The notes beneath the pieces were generated by a model. The model made no database searches and was not told the DNA's origin. It worked only from the letters and a program-made list of their open reading frames with translations. Below, piece after piece: positions 9,452-18,263 of a DNA stretch of 64,000 nucleotides. The DNA is from Devriesea agamarum (GTDB lineage Bacteria > Actinomycetota > Actinomycetes > Actinomycetales > Dermabacteraceae). The translations under genes were made by a program, and so were the position numbers. How positions within the stretch are numbered: position 1 is the stretch's first letter; each line of letters begins with the position of its first letter. The stretch is taken from contig NZ_LN849456.1 in NCBI RefSeq assembly GCF_900070355.1, positions 1,736,001 through 1,800,000 on the forward strand. The letters are read 5' to 3'.

Positions 9452-10345
9452 ATGGGTGCATCTGGCCTACCTCCGGTTGATCCCGAAGACAGCGGCACGC
9501 CGGAACTGCCAGACCTCTTCGCTGAACGGTCTCCTCACGGCCCCGCACTGAGGGCGCTGGAAATCCGGCACACCAAACGCCACAATATGGTTAAATTATT
9601 CCTTTTTATGGCGTCCTTGTTTCTCGTTCTCGGGGTCCTCCTCAGTCAGTGCGCCCCGGGGTCGTCAACCAATAGCAACCATCCAAAGAATTGGGTTAGC
9701 GAACAGCCCATCGCCCATCAGCGTGAACCGGAATATATACCTAACCCTGAAGACCCTCTCCTCCAACCACCGCCGCTGGTTTTCACAGAGCAGCCAACGT
9801 CACCGTGCCCCTCGACATCATCGGTCCCGACAACGCCACAGACGCCGGACGAGACCCGCGGTGGCGCGCTGAGCTTTCACAACCCACCCGGGTTCAGCCA
9901 AGCCTGGGCCCATCGAGATATCCCCTACACCCAGGACCACAATGGGGTGGCTCGCCACGTCGAGAAAAACTGGTTTAGTGCCATCGGTGTGGCCGAAGTG
10001 TCGTGGCAGGGCGGTCCCTATCCCGGGAACGAAAAAGCGGCGGCCGCACTATTTCAGTGCTACGCGACTTCGGCAAGTGTCTATGAACAGTTCGGAGATG
10101 ACTCCTCAATCACCGATTACCGCAGCGAGCAGATGACCGTCGATGGCCACTCAGCCTGGATTGTGCAGGCCACCTATCATTTCCCGAAGCGAAATTTGTC
10201 CACAACCTCGTCCTCTATTGTGACCTCCATCGTGGTCGATACTCCGCACGGCCACGGTGTGTTGATCTCAGATGTCGCCGCGGACTACCCCGAGCACGTG
10301 CAGGCGCTTCATGAGGCTATTGCCAGCCTCCGGGTCGGGCCATAA
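9452..10345 (+). CDS. single-pass membrane protein with an extracytoplasmic domain, unknown function
   Basis: This 297-residue protein has a polar cytoplasmic N-terminus of about 45 residues and one membrane helix (MVKLFLFMASLFLVLGVLLS, about 46-66). A long Pro/Ser/Thr linker follows, then an extracytoplasmic domain from about residue 130 (LSFHNPPGFSQAW ... MTVDGHSAWIVQATYHF ... ALHEAIASLRV). That last domain resembles a family seen on many actinobacterial envelope proteins, where the phrase MTVDGHxAW is conserved; no function is known to me. The start has AAGGAG five bases upstream. It converges with the cardiolipin synthase gene. Confidence 0.75.
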   Translation: MGASGLPPVDPEDSGTPELPDLFAERSPHGPALRALEIRHTKRHNMVKLFLFMASLFLVLGVLLSQCAPGSSTNSNHPKNWVSEQPIAHQREPEYIPNPEDPLLQPPPLVFTEQPTSPCPSTSSVPTTPQTPDETRGGALSFHNPPGFSQAWAHRDIPYTQDHNGVARHVEKNWFSAIGVAEVSWQGGPYPGNEKAAAALFQCYATSASVYEQFGDDSSITDYRSEQMTVDGHSAWIVQATYHFPKRNLSTTSSSIVTSIVVDTPHGHGVLISDVAADYPEHVQALHEAIASLRVGP

Positions 10346-10410
10346 GGGCCACACGGATATAGGGGCCAGCGCATCGCAGCGGTGAGCAACCGCTTATGCG
10401 CTCAGCGCGT

Positions 10411-11952
10411 CTACACAATCGCAGAGGCCAGGCGACACAGATTATCCAGGTATTTCACCAAACGCGGGCGCGCCCGCCATTCTTCTAAGGTGAGTTCCCG
10501 GCTAGCCGCGCGGTACTGGCGTTCGACCTCATGCATTTTCTCCATGAAATCGCGCCCACCGATCATCAGTGAGGACTCCATATCGAGGAGGAACGAGCGC
10601 ATATCCATGTTCGACGACCCGAGCACGGCCACAGAATCATCCACGGTGAGGTGCTTGGCGTGCAGAATATATGGCTCCCGATACAGCTGGATTTTTACCC
10701 CGGCGGCTAACAAGCCCTCATAGTAGGAACGCTGGGCGTGGAACACCAAGAACTGGTCGCCAATTTCGGAGACGAACAGTTCCACTTCGACCCCTCGCCG
10801 AGCAGCCGTGACGAGTGCCGCCAGCATTGATTCGTCGGGAACAAAGTACGGGCTGACTGCGGTGATCTTGTGCTGGGCGCTGTAGAAAAGCTGATTAAAC
10901 AGCAGCAGGTTATTTTGCTCGACGTAGCCGGGGCCACTTGGAACTAGCTGGCATTCGTAGGCGCCATCGGTATCCTCCGCCTTGACCACTAGGGAGTCCA
11001 TCGGCAGGGTCTCCCCTGATTCAAAAAACCAGTCCGTGCCGAAAAGCAGGTTGAGCTCCGAAACAATCGGGCCGCGGAACCTCCCCATGGTTTCCTGCCA
11101 TTTCAGCCCCCGCTTTTTGTTGGCCCGCTTGTCGTAGTGACGAGCGATAAGGTTTTGGCTCCCGACCCAGCCCACCTGGCCGTCGATCACCAAAATCTTC
11201 CGATGATTACGCAGGTCAGGACGCTGGAAGGCGCCATCGCTAAACGGTTTAAACGGCATCATCGGGTAGTGCTCAGCACCGATACGATCCAGGAATTTAC
11301 GCATCCGCCGATACCCGGGTTTGCGGAACACCGAACCGAGGTGGTCATACAGAACCCGCACCGGGACTCCACGGGAGCGCACCTGTGCTAGCGCCTCAAA
11401 AAATGGTGCGGTGATGTCGTCATAGCTCGCGGTATAAAACTCGACGTGCACGAATTTTTCCGCGGTTACCACATCTTCGGCCATCCGCATGATGGTGTGG
11501 TCGTAATCGGTAAACAAATCGGCTGAATTATTTCCAGTCAGCGGGAATGCTCCCAGTTCGCGGTTGAGTCGAATCGCTGACTGCAACCAGCTGGGTGTGT
11601 CCAGGTCCAGCTCGGCATCGGAGATCTGATCAGAGCGTTCACGCATCAGCTCTGTGACGCTGCGCTGTTTGCGACGGCGTTTACGCGGCAGCTGCGCTTT
11701 GCCGAGCATGAGGTACAGCGGAAATCCGATGATCGGGAAGATGAAGATCGCAAACAACCAGGCAATCGCCGAACCCGGACGCCGATTGCGCGGCACCACG
11801 ATTAAGGCAACCAGACGCAAAGTGACGTCCAGTAGCAGAGCAGCCCAGGCCACCACCACAACAACTTCGCCCGGCAACCAGAAAAAGAGGCTGCGGATAA
11901 AACCCAACGGGTCATTGAGAATAGAAATGATCGACGGCACGCCCTCAATCAC
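10411..11952 (-). CDS. cls: cardiolipin synthase, phospholipase D type
   Basis: This 513-residue membrane enzyme joins phosphatidyl groups to make cardiolipin. Two N-terminal helices form a PLDc_N region (about residues 10-85). Two phospholipase D motifs follow: HRKILVIDG (about 250) and HAKHLTVDDS (about 430). Both have the catalytic His, Lys and Asp. The GTG start at 11952 has GGGAGG upstream and overlaps the stop of the gene before it (GTGA), so the two are probably translationally coupled. Length and motif spacing are normal for the family. Confidence 0.93.
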   Translation of the reverse strand: MIEGVPSIISILNDPLGFIRSLFFWLPGEVVVVVAWAALLLDVTLRLVALIVVPRNRRPGSAIAWLFAIFIFPIIGFPLYLMLGKAQLPRKRRRKQRSVTELMRERSDQISDAELDLDTPSWLQSAIRLNRELGAFPLTGNNSADLFTDYDHTIMRMAEDVVTAEKFVHVEFYTASYDDITAPFFEALAQVRSRGVPVRVLYDHLGSVFRKPGYRRMRKFLDRIGAEHYPMMPFKPFSDGAFQRPDLRNHRKILVIDGQVGWVGSQNLIARHYDKRANKKRGLKWQETMGRFRGPIVSELNLLFGTDWFFESGETLPMDSLVVKAEDTDGAYECQLVPSGPGYVEQNNLLLFNQLFYSAQHKITAVSPYFVPDESMLAALVTAARRGVEVELFVSEIGDQFLVFHAQRSYYEGLLAAGVKIQLYREPYILHAKHLTVDDSVAVLGSSNMDMRSFLLDMESSLMIGGRDFMEKMHEVERQYRAASRELTLEEWRARPRLVKYLDNLCRLASAIV

Positions 11953-12485
11953 GGTTGCCTCCCATGTGTCGTCGAGGCCGAGCTCATCTCGACACCCGAG
12001 GGTGTGACCACAGATCCATCACTGAAGACTGCGGAGGGTGCAGCCACAGATCCATCCTGGACGGCTGCGCTCACGGCATCCCTCATGCGATCTATCACCC
12101 CGAGTGCACTTTCCGCGAGCGCCCGTTGGTCTGGGTGAACCATCTGGTCAGAGCGCGCCTTACCCTCCAACATTGGGCCTTCTACTGCCTTAGCCAGGTC
12201 CCGGATAATAAGCGCACACAGGTCGAGAGCATGCTGCGCGGATACCGCGGGCAGGGGCCGTGCAGGCCGGCTAACTGCCTGGCGCTGCACATCGGCGAGG
12301 TCTTGTACCAGGGGGCGAAGCGCAGCCCATAACGCATCGGCTCGAGGAGGGGGCACTGCGCTCCAGGCTGTGAGCAGTTTGGTCGCTTCTGATTGGATGA
12401 GGTCACTGCGCAGCATGGGCACCGCACTATCTAAGGAGTCTGATGCCGGGGCGGCAAAAGGGGTGATGGGGAGGGTCATAATCAC
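11949..12485 (-). CDS. hypothetical protein coupled to cls
   Basis: This 178-residue protein is soluble, alanine-rich and helical, with no recognised domain. Readable features are a repeated leucine and arginine pattern (RADALWAALRPLVQDLADVQRQAV, described by position 50-73) and a Ser/Val-rich tail (about 145-178) with a duplicated phrase on DGSV. Its stop overlaps the GTG start of cls, so it is the first gene of a two-gene unit. A 6-bp-arm hairpin at 12555-12573 lies in its leader. Confidence 0.7.
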   Translation of the reverse strand: MIMTLPITPFAAPASDSLDSAVPMLRSDLIQSEATKLLTAWSAVPPPRADALWAALRPLVQDLADVQRQAVSRPARPLPAVSAQHALDLCALIIRDLAKAVEGPMLEGKARSDQMVHPDQRALAESALGVIDRMRDAVSAAVQDGSVAAPSAVFSDGSVVTPSGVEMSSASTTHGRQP

Positions 12486-12598
12486 CTCAGGATACGGTGC
12501 TGCACCGACATCTCGGGAACCCGCCCAATACTTAAGCGCTGATTCACCATGGAACAGACCCTTCTTAGGTCTGCCTCACCATGCATTCCCGGCAACGC

Positions 12599-12633
12599 AA
12601 CGGCCCGCCGCTACGAGTGAGCGACGGGCCGTT
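12599..12633. terminator. hairpin downstream of the Bax inhibitor-like gene
   Basis: Nine-base arms AACGGCCCG and CGGGCCGTT are separated by 17 bases just past the leftward gene that ends at 12682. The T-run is poor, so it is a likely but not classical terminator. Confidence 0.6.
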
Positions 12634-12681
12634 ACTTATGGTTCAGTGGGCAACCCGGAACCGAGCGACGCGATGGGCGCC

Positions 12682-13713
12682 TCAGTTATTGCCGCGGAGA
12701 ATTGCGAGAATCCGCAGAATCTCCATGTACATCCAGACCAAGGTCACGGCAAGACCGAAGGCGCAACGCCACGCGAAGACCTTCGGAATACCGTTGTTCA
12801 CGCCGTTCTTAATGTCCTCGAAGTCCATAACCAGCGAGTACGAAGCCAGCAGCACGGCAATAGCGCCGATCAGAAGACCCAGCGGGCCCGAGCGCAGACC
12901 GAAGTCGCCGCCGACCACGTTGAACATCATCAGGACGACGTTCGCGAGGCTGAACAGCAGATATCCGATCAGCGCAACGAAGAAAATCTTGTTCAGGCGG
13001 GGGCTCGTACGAACCACCCCGAACCTGAAGAGCACCAGAACAGAAACTGACACGGCCATGGTGGCCAGAACTGCCTGGACAGCGATACCCGGGTAGCGAG
13101 ACTCAAAGAACGCAGAGATTCCGCCGAGTGCCAAACCTTCAAACGCGGCGTAAGCCATGATTAACGCGGGGGACGGCGTCCGCCTGAAGGAGTTCACGAG
13201 ACCGAGGACGAGACCGCCGATCGCTCCCAGAATCATTAGACCCGTGGTGATGGCTGAGCCGGTGCCGCGGGCACCTTCACCGCCGACCAGACCAAATGCG
13301 ATCGGCAGCACGCCGCTGATCAGGGCAACCAGCGTGATGATGCCGAGCACAATGGCCGACTTGTTCATCACGTCTTCGTAGCGCATCCGACCGGTGTCGA
13401 ACGCGGTGGCCGACGGCTGGGCAAACATCTGCTCCATCTGCTCGGCGGTGGCGCCGTGCTCAGGAGAAGCTGACTGCTGCTGGTTGCCGTAGCCGTACTG
13501 GGTTGAAGCGGGCTGGCCGTACTGTTGTGACTGCGGCGCATAGCCGTATTCAGTCTGCACGTACTGGCCTTGGTAGCCGTACTGGCTCGGAGCGGTTTGT
13601 CCGTGCTGTGGCGCCTGGGCGTACCCGGCGCCTCGTTGAGCCTGGTCGAAGGACGCGTAACCGCCCGGCTGGAACAATTTGTCCCCGCCGAGAACTGGGT
13701 TATGCCTCGCCAT
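12682..13713 (-). CDS. Bax inhibitor-1 / YccA family membrane protein with Gln/Tyr-rich N-terminus
   Basis: This protein of about 343 residues has a cytoplasmic head of about 105 residues rich in Gln, Tyr, Gly and Pro, with repeats on the theme YGYxxQ/SQYG. Seven hydrophobic helices follow (from SAIVLGIITLVALISGVLP to WMYMEILRILAIL), matching the actinobacterial Bax inhibitor-1/YccA family. Members are proposed to be calcium-leak or stress-related membrane proteins; no activity is proven for this branch. ATG 13713 has AGGAGG four bases upstream and is preferred over the ATG ten codons earlier. Confidence 0.85.
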   Translation of the reverse strand: MARHNPVLGGDKLFQPGGYASFDQAQRGAGYAQAPQHGQTAPSQYGYQGQYVQTEYGYAPQSQQYGQPASTQYGYGNQQQSASPEHGATAEQMEQMFAQPSATAFDTGRMRYEDVMNKSAIVLGIITLVALISGVLPIAFGLVGGEGARGTGSAITTGLMILGAIGGLVLGLVNSFRRTPSPALIMAYAAFEGLALGGISAFFESRYPGIAVQAVLATMAVSVSVLVLFRFGVVRTSPRLNKIFFVALIGYLLFSLANVVLMMFNVVGGDFGLRSGPLGLLIGAIAVLLASYSLVMDFEDIKNGVNNGIPKVFAWRCAFGLAVTLVWMYMEILRILAILRGNN

Positions 13714-13814
13714 AGTGCCTCCTAGGCGTCGTAAAGGCGTCACCCGCCGGAGCCGACGGATGTAGTGACAACTACCTTAACCTCAGTCGCGCATTATCTA
13801 TTCCCGACGATGGT

Positions 13815-14609
13815 CTAACCTGGACGACTTTGTGAGCCCAAGTGCGAGCCCGCAACGTGGGGACGGGGTCCAAACGCCGCCGAACCGACCCGAACCAGCG
13901 TGGAGCCTTCAGCAATCGCAAGGTCCAGGTCGCCACTCATCCCCATCGACAATTCACAGCGCCCAGTGCTCCACGGCACTGCGCCAGCCAAATCCTCACC
14001 CAGGCTCCGAAGCCGAGCGAAGGAGTCTCGCACCCGGATGGCATCGTCGCTGTGTGCGCCGATGGTCATGAGACCACGCACTCGCAGCCGGCCTCCATCC
14101 GTCAGACGAGAGGCAACCTCGGCGATGAGGTCTAACTCCGGCGCGAATCCGGCTTTGCTGCGTTCGCCCGATGTGTTGACCTGGATAAACACATCTCTGC
14201 AAAGATCATCCAGCTCTGCGCGGCGGTGAAGAGCAGCAATGACGTCATCACGGTCCACGGACTCAATCACGTCGCAGGCACGCATCACATCGCGCACTTT
14301 ATTGGTCTGTAAGCGTCCGATGAAATGGAGTTCTGGCGGGTTTGCCTCGTCTCGAGCAACCTCATGTTTGCCCAGTTCTTGCGCTCGATTTTCTCCAAAC
14401 AGCGCGGGCCGATTGTGCGCACGCAGCGCCTCGCCGGCGCACCGCACCTCGTCGGCGGTGCGGGTTTTGGTTGCCAGCAAAATAGAGACATCCTCCGGAC
14501 GCCGGCCCGCCTGGTGCGCTGCTCTATGAACCCGTTCCACGACCTCGGCAATTCGCTGTGCGATGCCATGTGCTACCCAAGCGTGCTGTTCACCCTCAAC
14601 CACCGTCAT
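13815..14609 (-). CDS. YggS/PROSC family pyridoxal phosphate homeostasis protein
   Basis: This 264-residue PLP-binding TIM-barrel protein buffers free pyridoxal phosphate. The lysine that holds PLP sits in ILLATKTRTADEV (about 45). The family phrases FGENRAQEL, HFIGRLQTNKVRDV, IESVDR, GLMTIG and LSMGMSGDLDLAIAEGSTLVRVGSAAFG are all present. In many actinobacteria this gene sits in the division cluster by ftsZ, but here it stands apart from it. The start at 14609 has GGGGAG three bases upstream. Repeats fill the leader (14610-14800). Confidence 0.92.
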   Translation of the reverse strand: MTVVEGEQHAWVAHGIAQRIAEVVERVHRAAHQAGRRPEDVSILLATKTRTADEVRCAGEALRAHNRPALFGENRAQELGKHEVARDEANPPELHFIGRLQTNKVRDVMRACDVIESVDRDDVIAALHRRAELDDLCRDVFIQVNTSGERSKAGFAPELDLIAEVASRLTDGGRLRVRGLMTIGAHSDDAIRVRDSFARLRSLGEDLAGAVPWSTGRCELSMGMSGDLDLAIAEGSTLVRVGSAAFGPRPHVAGSHLGSQSRPG

Positions 14610-14698
14610 TCACTCCCCTTAGATGCCCTGTCATTTTTCACTCCCCCTAGCCGCCTTGTCATTTCATGCCATCTGTCATGTCGTGCCACCTGCTATTT

Positions 14699-14801
14699 CA
14701 TGTGGTTTTTCAATGCCATACCGGTCGTCATGCCATGCGGTTTTTCGTGTCACGCAGCCTGCCAATCCATGCGGTTTGTCATTGTGCCCACCGCATCAGC
14801 G
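14699..14801. repeat. three degenerate 34-35 bp tandem repeats (CATGCGGTTTTTC core)
   Basis: Copies begin at 14699, 14734 and 14768, each opening CATG(T/C)GGTTT(T/G)TC. Just to the left, more TGTCAT-type text and two copies of CACTCCCC(C)TTA/TAG reach back to about 14608. The array fills the spacer between yggS and the sulfatase and enters the last codons of the latter. Confidence 0.65.
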
Positions 14802-16329
14802 AGGATGACTCCATCACCTCGCGCACTCGCGACGATTCCGTGATCACCGGCCTGCCGGGTATGAGCCGCCCGTTCTGAACGAATCCCTCCTCACGCCCCT
14901 CCAAAGCGACGATCAGGCGGCAGCGAAGATCGTCCCGCACCGTGTGATCGGTGTCGTCCCGGGGCGCCGTGACGAGATCATTCAGTTCCTGCGGGTCGGA
15001 ATCGAGGTCGAAGAGCTGTTCCCGGCCACTGCCGCTAAACCAACAGAACTTGTGTCGACGGGTACGGATCCAGTGCATGGATTCTCGGCATCCAAAATGG
15101 TCAATGACATGTTCGCCGTGCAGATCTTCCCTCCAGGGCGGCGCATCGCCACCGGTCACAAGCGGAAGCAGACTGCGCCCATCGACGCTCTCGGGGATCT
15201 CGGCCCGGGCAAGGTCCAGCACGGTCGGCATAATGTCGCGCAGCTCAACCACCTCCCGGCAGCGCAGGCCCGGTTGGACATGGTTCCCCTGCGCAAGCCG
15301 GGGCTGCCATCGAGGCGGGACCGACATGATCAACGGCACCCGCGCACTGCCTTCGTACCCGACCGACTTCCGGTACATGTAATGATCACCCATCATGTCG
15401 CCGTGGTCGCTGACAAAAAGTATGACCGTGTCCTCGGCCAGCTGATGGTCGCCGAGGGCTTCGAGGAAGCGACCGATCTGGTGGTCAATATGGGTGATGT
15501 TGCCGTAGTAGCCCGCCACGGCCCGCCGATGAACATCCTCGTGCTGGCGACCAAATTGCGCCTCAGCGTCGTGGTCCGTGCGAAAACCAGCTAGATCGTG
15601 CACCCACTGTCCGATCGGCGGCTTCGGTAATGGCGAACCGAGGTACTGGTCTAGCGCCCAGCCTGGCGGGTCAAAGGGTGCGTGAGGGCGGTGAAACGAC
15701 AGGTAGAGGAAGAACGGACAGCTCACATCCCGACGGTCGAGCCAGTTGATCGCTTCGGTCACCGCCCATGTCGTCGGATGATAGGCCTCCGGTTTATCGA
15801 AGGGGCGGGCAACCAGCGAGTTACAGCCGACCCCATCATCATTGATGTCGACACCTGCCATGCCCGGTTGCGCTCTGAGCCAGGTGAGGTAGTCGTCGTG
15901 AGCGGTTAGATGGCGGTGCCCGTAGCGGCGTCCCACGTGGAGGAAACCGTCGTGCAGGCGCACATCGTCAAACCCGCATCGGCTCCGTTCGGGGAAAACA
16001 TGCATTTTCCCGATGGCCTGCGTTTGGTATCCGTGCTCGCGCAATACCCCCGGCATGGTGACCGGATGTGCGTCGGGAAACGGCACCTGTTCGCGATATC
16101 CGTAGCGCCCATGGCGTTCTTGGGACTGTCCCGTGAGCAGACCAACGCGCGCTGGCACACAGGTAGGGGTGGCTGAATAGGCGTGCTCGAACACCACCCC
16201 GCTCTGGGCGAGGGCATCTAGCCAGGGCGTTCGCACCACTGGATGCCCCAGAGCGGATATCGCATCTGCTCGCATCTGATCCACGCAGATCAGAACGATG
16301 TTCGGGCGTTCTTTAGATGTGTGGTGCAC
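14779..16329 (-). CDS. type I sulfatase (alkaline phosphatase superfamily)
   Basis: This 516-residue protein has the sulfatase signature CVPARVGLLTGQ (about residues 56-67). In such sites the cysteine is turned into formylglycine, the catalytic residue. The metal-binding start PNIVLICVDQMRAD and the later motifs SDHGDMMGDH and YRKSVGYEGSARVPLI are also present. No signal peptide is seen, so it looks cytoplasmic. Substrate is unknown; choline-sulfatase- or iduronate-sulfatase-like enzymes share this layout. A formylglycine-generating enzyme is not in the window. The GTG start at 16329 lacks a clear ribosome site. The last residues lie in the repeat array. Confidence 0.87.
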   Translation of the reverse strand: MHHTSKERPNIVLICVDQMRADAISALGHPVVRTPWLDALAQSGVVFEHAYSATPTCVPARVGLLTGQSQERHGRYGYREQVPFPDAHPVTMPGVLREHGYQTQAIGKMHVFPERSRCGFDDVRLHDGFLHVGRRYGHRHLTAHDDYLTWLRAQPGMAGVDINDDGVGCNSLVARPFDKPEAYHPTTWAVTEAINWLDRRDVSCPFFLYLSFHRPHAPFDPPGWALDQYLGSPLPKPPIGQWVHDLAGFRTDHDAEAQFGRQHEDVHRRAVAGYYGNITHIDHQIGRFLEALGDHQLAEDTVILFVSDHGDMMGDHYMYRKSVGYEGSARVPLIMSVPPRWQPRLAQGNHVQPGLRCREVVELRDIMPTVLDLARAEIPESVDGRSLLPLVTGGDAPPWREDLHGEHVIDHFGCRESMHWIRTRRHKFCWFSGSGREQLFDLDSDPQELNDLVTAPRDDTDHTVRDDLRCRLIVALEGREEGFVQNGRLIPGRPVITESSRVREVMESSSLMRWAQ

Positions 16330-16422
16330 GAAACCAGGGTATGCCGGTTGGTGCTCATGAGCTACTTACCCTGATCGATACTTCTGTGGACTCAGAGCAG
16401 GCGTGGAGCCATAGAGTTTGCG

Positions 16423-17593
16423 CTACACAGTTCTTGTGGCGTACATGGAATCGATTTGGCGAAGGATCACGTCAAAGAACCGCCCCGCTGGAAGCACATG
16501 CAATTCGACGGTGCCTTCTTCCGGCATGATCGCCTCGAATAAACCTTTATCAGGAACGTACACTGCTCTCCACCATCCATCCGGGTGCCGGATGAGGAGC
16601 TCGGTCCACGGTTCGCCACCCATACTCCCGTCAACCCGCCCTTTGTATTCCTCATGTGGGATGCGCCATGGAAAACCGAAGCGAATCGCGGGAACTACTC
16701 CCAGCCATGCAGCTACATCCGCGGGTAAACGCTCTGGGCCAAGTCCGTATGCTTCCACATTGGCCGTATCTAACGCGTACGCGGACTGTCCGCTAGTGCG
16801 TATGACGAGCACTCCGTCCCTACCTGAGTAGGCCACATAGAAGCCTTCTTCCGAACCACGAGTGATACCCGCGTGAAACACCTTAGGACCGTCAACTCGC
16901 ACGCCCCAGGCGTTGGCCAGCATCCCAATCATGGATTTCGACACGGGGCGCGCGGATTCCGGCACGGCTGCTGGGATCACGGCAAGATCTTCGAAAGGAA
17001 AGCCCGCTCGAGTGCTCGCGTACTCGTCAAGCTGGACACCTACTTCGCTGGTCCCGGCTGAGGCCGTGAGAATCGCCTTGGCATCTGCCGCAAACCCTAG
17101 GTGCGCCGCAATCCAGTCGAATGCTCCCTCGATGTTGAGCGCTTGGGATGGGAGAAACGATGCCGAGACATGCAGGTGGTGCTCGCCGGTGGCGAAAACC
17201 CACTTCTTCACCATGACGTCGAGATGTTTCTCTGTGGGGTAGGTAAAGACGATCACGCGGCCGAGCGGGGGATCTTCGAAGAAATCAGGAGGCTGGTGGA
17301 ACCCGTCAACACTTACTAGTTTGGCGCCCGGATGCTGCTGGAAAGCTGCATTGATCGCAGCCATGGAAGCGTCGACTAGCGGGGCTGTGTTCTTCGTTGA
17401 AGTGAATACCACATTGGGGGCGAAAACGGAGATTATTGCCGTCCGCGACAAGCACGAGTTCGACATCGTCGATGTTCCCTACATCCTCAACCCGGAACAG
17501 GGTCGGATACTGAACGACGAAATGCTCGGTCTCCACCTCGTGAAAAGGGATCTCGGGGGGCGCCTCGGGGGTGGCGTGGTGTTGATCAGTCAT
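16423..17593 (-). pseudogene. large protein with LpqN-like N-terminus, split by a frameshift near 17432
   Basis: Two overlapping frames belong to one gene. The first runs from ATG 17593 (MTDQHHATPEAPPEIPF, then EHFVVQYPTLF) to about VELVLVADGN. The second takes up at ISVFAPNVVFTSTKN and continues to 16423. Removing one base around 17430-17436 joins them into a protein of about 389 residues. The first part resembles the actinobacterial LpqN/LpqT fold (a 'PNVVxT' strand). The rest has tryptophan-rich segments (TELLIRHPDGWWRAVYVPD) and is not recognised; a type VII secretion accessory (EspG-like) role is only a guess. The start overlaps the stop of the gene before it (ATGA), so it was translated in an operon. 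A real inactivation, a phase change and a sequencing error are all possible. Confidence 0.7.
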
Positions 17594-17781
17594 CGCCTCC
17601 GATTTGCCTTCCTTAATTCCCGAGCGGTTTTCCTTTGATCCCTAGCCGCACGTTCAGCCTGCCGACGCATTTCACGGCCTTCAACAAACCACCTCGGGAG
17701 CATAAAATTCGGCCACATCCCAAAGAACCCGAGAGTTCCAACTATCCCAAATACAGCAATGGAGATACTAAAAATCTTCAC
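17590..17781 (-). CDS. small membrane protein, unknown
   Basis: Starting at GTG 17781 this gives 63 residues: one helix (IFSISIAVFGIVGTLGFFGMW) and a strongly basic tail (MRRQAERAARDQRKTARELRKANRRR, positions about 38-63) likely to be cytoplasmic. The GTG follows a purine-rich GGGGTAGGT and lies nine bases past the preceding gene. A TTG six codons earlier (17799) is the alternative start. The stop overlaps the next ATG. The basic tail could contact nucleic acid, acidic lipid or a partner. Confidence 0.65.
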   Translation of the reverse strand: MKIFSISIAVFGIVGTLGFFGMWPNFMLPRWFVEGREMRRQAERAARDQRKTARELRKANRRR

Positions 17782-17789
17782 ACCTACCC

Positions 17790-17990
17790 CTACCCCCAAC
17801 CCGGAGCGAAAAATCCGGGTACACCCAGCACGATCAGCATAATTCCGAGAAATAGCAGAGAAAAACCGCCACAGGATTCATAACCGCTCGCATAAGCCCA
17901 TCTCTTCCATCTGCCTGTGTAGGCCAAAATCCCGCCGACACAGCAACACAGACCGATCAAGATCAAAACAACACCCATGTTATGCACCAT
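17790..17990 (-). CDS. small two-helix membrane protein, unknown
   Basis: This 66-residue protein has two hydrophobic helices (MGVVLILIGLCCCVGGILAY and FSLLFLGIMLIVLGVPGFF) joined by a basic/aromatic loop (TGRWKRWAYASGY). It has three consecutive cysteines in helix one. It is the first gene of a three-gene unit that runs into the small basic membrane protein and the frameshifted gene. ATG 17978, four codons in, is an alternative start. No family recognised. Confidence 0.6.
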   Translation of the reverse strand: MVHNMGVVLILIGLCCCVGGILAYTGRWKRWAYASGYESCGGFSLLFLGIMLIVLGVPGFFAPGWG

Positions 17991-18120
17991 CCGCTCGAAC
18001 TGATGGGGTAAATCGGCGCAATAGCACCGTTATCGCAATGATAGTCGCAACCTGGGATGATTGCGGCCAGCACCATTCGTGGGGTCGCGACGCCGCAAAG
18101 CCCACACTTCGACACTTCAG

Positions 18121-18194
18121 TGCCCCCGCCGGGACTCGAACCCGGACTGTGAGGATTTTAAGTCCCCTGCCTCTGCCAATTGGGCTACGGGGGC
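18121..18194 (-). tRNA. tRNA-Leu (anticodon TAA)
   Basis: The minus strand folds into a 74-base tRNA. The acceptor stem is GCCCCCG with CGGGGGC and discriminator A. The anticodon loop is CTTAAAA and the T-arm is CCGGG-TTCGAGT-CCCGG. The variable region is only about five bases, not the long class II arm expected for leucine tRNAs. CCA is not encoded. It reads the UUA codon. Confidence 0.9.
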
Positions 18195-18263
18195 CGGTGC
18201 ACGGCCGCAGCACTAAGGATACTGGTTTTTGGGGAGTCCTCGCGCACGTATCCTGGAAGGACC

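Noticed and set aside
14779-16329. sulfatase as part of the GH16/GH36 glycan locus
   Set aside because: It lies 43 kb away beside yggS and repeats, with no shared operator or transport gene; no link can be supported.
17400-17470. programmed ribosomal frameshift in the 16423-17593 gene
   Set aside because: No convincing slippery heptamer, internal ribosome-like site or stop-hungry codon was seen at the junction; simple indel is the simpler reading.
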